The notes beneath the pieces are model-generated. The model was not told the DNA's origin and searched no databases. It saw only the letters and a program-made list of their open reading frames with translations. From assembly GCF_046054155.1 (NCBI RefSeq), contig NZ_JBEQCT010000001.1, forward strand, positions 910,054 through 974,053: DNA of 64,000 nucleotides, in the 5' to 3' direction. Both the position numbers and the translations under genes were made by a program. The DNA comes from Celerinatantimonas yamalensis (GTDB taxonomy: Bacteria > Pseudomonadota > Gammaproteobacteria > Enterobacterales > Celerinatantimonadaceae). Shown here one piece after another: positions 62,099 to 64,000 of this stretch (within the stretch, counting starts at the first letter, position 1; the number at the start of each line of letters is the position of its first letter).

Positions 62099-62854
62099 TT
62101 ACAGGACACCTATTTCAATTTCTAATTTCGTACAAACGGGACCCAGCGCAGCCACTAAGTTTTCTTTTCCTTCCAAGGAATAGTGAGCAGGGGTAATACC
62201 AGCTAAATCGCTTGGGAGCGTTATTCCTTCCTCACAGACTATGAACGTATAGCTACGTCCTAATGCACCCATAAATAGACCAAGCTCAAATAGTACGTTA
62301 TCTCGAGCAGTCATCTTCACGTCGCCGCGTGAAATAATCACATCGTCCTGAGTTAGAACCAAAATCGCATAATCGAATGATTTTACCTTCTCAACCAAGG
62401 TCTCCAACGTTCCTTTAGATAGACCAAAAACTCTTTGATGCCATATAGTGCTATTTATGCTGTGCTCTAAATTTAGTTGGATTATCTTGGCTGCATTAAA
62501 TCCTTCGACGGAACATCCGATAAAGACCTTAGGTTTCCCATGTCTTTTAGTTTCCAAGGGCTCTATCTCGTCATTGATGTCTCCCAAAGTGGACAAAGCA
62601 ATTTTAACTTGACCAAGAACCTCCAATGCTTTTGGATGTGTTACTAAATTTGGTGTTGTATCTTCACGAAAAAGCATCAATTTCTTATCTGAGAACACTT
62701 CATTAAATGATTTCGCAATCGAGTTGTAGTACCTGATGCCATCTGGACTTAGCTGGCCAGGTCCAGAGATTCCAGGCTGCGGTTCCTCGGAAATTACAGC
62801 ACGCACTGTATCTGCAAATGCGCTGAATACCGTCTTGAGATATTTTGTATCCAC
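62099..62854 (-). CDS. TIR-like domain protein, candidate NADase effector
   Basis: In this 251-residue protein the first 105 residues are helical and unassigned. From about 107 a TIR-like fold of the CAP12/Pycsar type (PF10137) is clear: KPKVFIGCSVEGFNAAKII, YAILVLTQDDV and TARDNVLFELGLFMGALGRS, with E190 at the position of the catalytic glutamate. Such domains degrade NAD+ when triggered and are effectors in CBASS, Pycsar and related defence. No cyclase is in the cassette. The start is a GTG with AAGGAC upstream. Confidence 0.82.
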   Translation of the reverse strand: MDTKYLKTVFSAFADTVRAVISEEPQPGISGPGQLSPDGIRYYNSIAKSFNEVFSDKKLMLFREDTTPNLVTHPKALEVLGQVKIALSTLGDINDEIEPLETKRHGKPKVFIGCSVEGFNAAKIIQLNLEHSINSTIWHQRVFGLSKGTLETLVEKVKSFDYAILVLTQDDVIISRGDVKMTARDNVLFELGLFMGALGRSYTFIVCEEGITLPSDLAGITPAHYSLEGKENLVAALGPVCTKLEIEIGVL

Positions 62855-62876
62855 CTTATCTTGTCCTTCTCATTGC

Positions 62877-62999
62877 ATAACGCCTTGTTAAGGGGTGAAG
62901 CACGCAGCACCGATGCTTCCGCATACCACCTTAATCACTTAAACCAACGCATAGTAAAAATGCCACGCGTGCTGAATCCCTCTTGAACAATTTGTTATA
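62877..62999 (-). repeat. attC site (long Vibrio repeat type)
   Basis: ATAACGCCTTGTTAAGGGGT at the left; ATGCCACGCGTGCTGAATCC and TCTTGAACAATTTGTTATA at the right, about 123 bases. It follows the MazG-like gene. Confidence 0.9.
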
Positions 63000-63005
63000 C
63001 GCGCC

Positions 63006-63290
63006 CTATCGGTTGTACTTAACCTTATTCAGAACTTCTTTTAGTTCATGCGTTTTCTCAAGGTTTACATCGTGAATATTGGCTAAAGCACAAACATAGT
63101 ACAAGACGTCATATAACTCTTCTGCGATTGAACCTTTGAGTTCATCTAGCGTTGGTTGCCCACGTTTACCTTTGCGAATTGATTCCGATAATTCGCCAAC
63201 TTCTTCGATTAGTTTTAAAAAATAGTGTTCAGATTGCTCTGGCGCATAATCGAATTCTTTTATATGACTTTGTAACTCAGATAACTTCAT
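63006..63290 (-). CDS. MazG-like nucleotide pyrophosphohydrolase
   Basis: This 94-residue member of the small MazG-like family has LIEEVGELSESIRKGKRG (E-x2-E) and SIAEELYDVLYYVCALAN (E-x2-x-D), the two halves of the Mg-NTP site. Family members hydrolyse NTPs or modified nucleotides to monophosphates. AAAGGATG precedes the ATG. It is the neighbour of a Nudix cassette, also a nucleotide hydrolase. Confidence 0.87.
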   Translation of the reverse strand: MKLSELQSHIKEFDYAPEQSEHYFLKLIEEVGELSESIRKGKRGQPTLDELKGSIAEELYDVLYYVCALANIHDVNLEKTHELKEVLNKVKYNR

Positions 63291-63323
63291 AACATCCTTT
63301 TTGTATCATTTTCCATTAAGCGT

Positions 63324-63446
63324 ATAACGCCGCGTTAAGTAGTGAGCAACGCTACCACTGAACCTAACCTATTGTGCCATAAACACTTAAGCTGAATAAA
63401 ACCAAAAATGCCACGCGTTGCGAATCTGCCTTAAACGCTTTGTTAT
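63324..63446 (-). repeat. attC site (long Vibrio repeat type)
   Basis: ATAACGCCGCGTTAAGTAGT at the left; ATGCCACGCGTTGCGAATCT and TTAAACGCTTTGTTAT at the right. It follows the Nudix gene. Confidence 0.92.
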
Positions 63447-63862
63447 ATCCGACCTTCAGATACCAGTGAACTTACTATCACCTTTGCTTCGACGGGCACA
63501 AGATTTAACTGACTTAAATCATTAAGTTTTACCCATATTAGTTCATATCGGTTACTGCAATTTTGTGCTTTAAACTCTGGACTTTGCGTTGATAATTTAG
63601 GTTCAAAAAACGGCACACTTACAAGAAAGAAATGCTCCTTTCGCCCACGATTTACAACTGAGAAAATTTCTTCTGAATTGTCTATTTCCAAAGAAGTTTC
63701 CTCGAAAACTTCTCGGACTATCGCTTGCGAAAGTAACTCTCTGAACTCTACTCCGCCACCGGGGAACACCCAATAAAGTCGACTACCTTTAACGCGTTTT
63801 ATGAGAAGTATTTCAGCATTTTCGCGGTTTACCAATAGAGCGCTAACTCTCTGTTTCTGCAT
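63443..63862 (-). CDS. Nudix hydrolase
   Basis: The 139-residue protein has the Nudix box GGGVEFRELLSQAIVREVFEETSLEI (G-x5-E-x7-R-E-U-x-E-E-x2-x-U), given here as positions about 38-63. Nudix enzymes hydrolyse nucleoside diphosphates linked to another moiety. The exact substrate is not readable. The ATG at 63862 with GGAGC upstream is preferred over an in-frame TTG at 63874. A cassette gene lying closest to the right edge. Confidence 0.9.
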   Translation of the reverse strand: MQKQRVSALLVNRENAEILLIKRVKGSRLYWVFPGGGVEFRELLSQAIVREVFEETSLEIDNSEEIFSVVNRGRKEHFFLVSVPFFEPKLSTQSPEFKAQNCSNRYELIWVKLNDLSQLNLVPVEAKVIVSSLVSEGRI

Positions 63863-63878
63863 TTTTAGCTCCAAGGAT

Positions 63879-64000
63879 ATAACGCCCGGCTAAGGGGTTG
63901 ACAACGCACCGCCGAGCTCAAAAAACACACTGTAAACGCTGAACTTCAATTTTGCACCAAAGCCGCCACGCGTTGGCAATCCCTCTTGAGCCGTTTGTTA
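63879..64000 (-). repeat. attC site (long Vibrio repeat type), cut by the window edge
   Basis: ATAACGCCCGGCTAAGGGGT at the left; GCCACGCGTTGGCAATCCCT and CTTGAGCCGTTTGTTA at the right, where the window ends inside the core. It is the best conserved copy and matches the Vibrio repeat closely, so the array continues beyond the window. Confidence 0.93.

Noticed and set aside
62099..62854. CBASS or Pycsar operon
   Set aside because: The TIR-like effector is of the right kind, but no cyclase or other operon partner lies in the same cassette or next to it.
37561..64000. CRISPR array
   Set aside because: The many repeats are long, paired with genes and differ in sequence, which is the attC pattern. 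No short direct repeats with regular spacers were seen anywhere in the window.
37000..64000. Integron integrase within the window
   Set aside because: No tyrosine recombinase gene was found on either strand. Cassette orientation places it beyond the right edge.
1..64000. tRNA or rRNA genes
   Set aside because: No cloverleaf-like or ribosomal sequence was noticed by eye. A covariance search would be needed to exclude small RNA genes.

Overview
The window looks like the chromosome of a marine gammaproteobacterium of the Vibrionaceae type, probably a nitrogen fixer. Two observations carry this. At the left end is a complete rnfABCDGEH operon followed by a nifF-type flavodoxin, preceded by a GG-N10-GC sigma-54 promoter and a TGT-N10-ACA element of the kind NifA binds. 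On the right, about 26 kb is a chromosomal (sedentary) integron with many attC sites, several of them of the long 120-base Vibrio repeat type. The species cannot be named from the sequence.

Layout: 1-6.0 kb is the Rnf/NifF electron-supply operon on the plus strand. 6-20 kb is ordinary chromosome with a diguanylate cyclase, a divergent peptidase-C39/GNAT and RimK-like ATP-grasp pair, a DUF1275 membrane protein, periplasmic trehalase, the ABC-F protein YbiT, an AhpD-like protein and VOC proteins. 20-37 kb is a loosely packed, almost entirely minus-strand accessory stretch rich in small enzymes (SDR, alpha/beta hydrolase, GST, GFA, S66 peptidase, HAD, many GNATs, a SulP transporter). It contains several decayed genes: remnants of an alpha/beta hydrolase, GNATs, a methyltransferase-like protein, a VOC protein and a membrane protein.

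From about 37.5 kb to the right edge is the cassette array. Nearly all cassette genes are on the minus strand and each is followed, on its left, by an attC site. The array therefore reads right to left and its integrase and attI should lie beyond the right edge; no integrase is in the window. Cassettes encode acetyltransferases, a LysE exporter, an APH-fold phosphotransferase, MazG and Nudix house-cleaning hydrolases, an orotate phosphoribosyltransferase-like protein, VOC, ASCH, DUF4160 and DUF6434 proteins and several unknowns.

The most interesting part is 53.9-62.9 kb, which looks like a defence-rich stretch of the array. A complete Gabija system (gajA-gajB) sits in one 3.5-kb cassette. Near it are a TIR-like NADase-type protein, a HEPN protein with an R-x4-H motif, a second possible HEPN protein, and an uncharacterised two-gene membrane cassette. 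The array has also been invaded. An IS110/IS1111-family element is inserted exactly inside an attC core site. There is a probable ORF-less group II intron remnant next to another attC, an ISAs1-family remnant that cuts an IS110 fragment, and an IS3 orfA remnant. A plus-strand ABC transporter gene pair runs against the array. One cassette, a P-loop kinase-like gene, is visibly broken by a frameshift and a nonsense codon.
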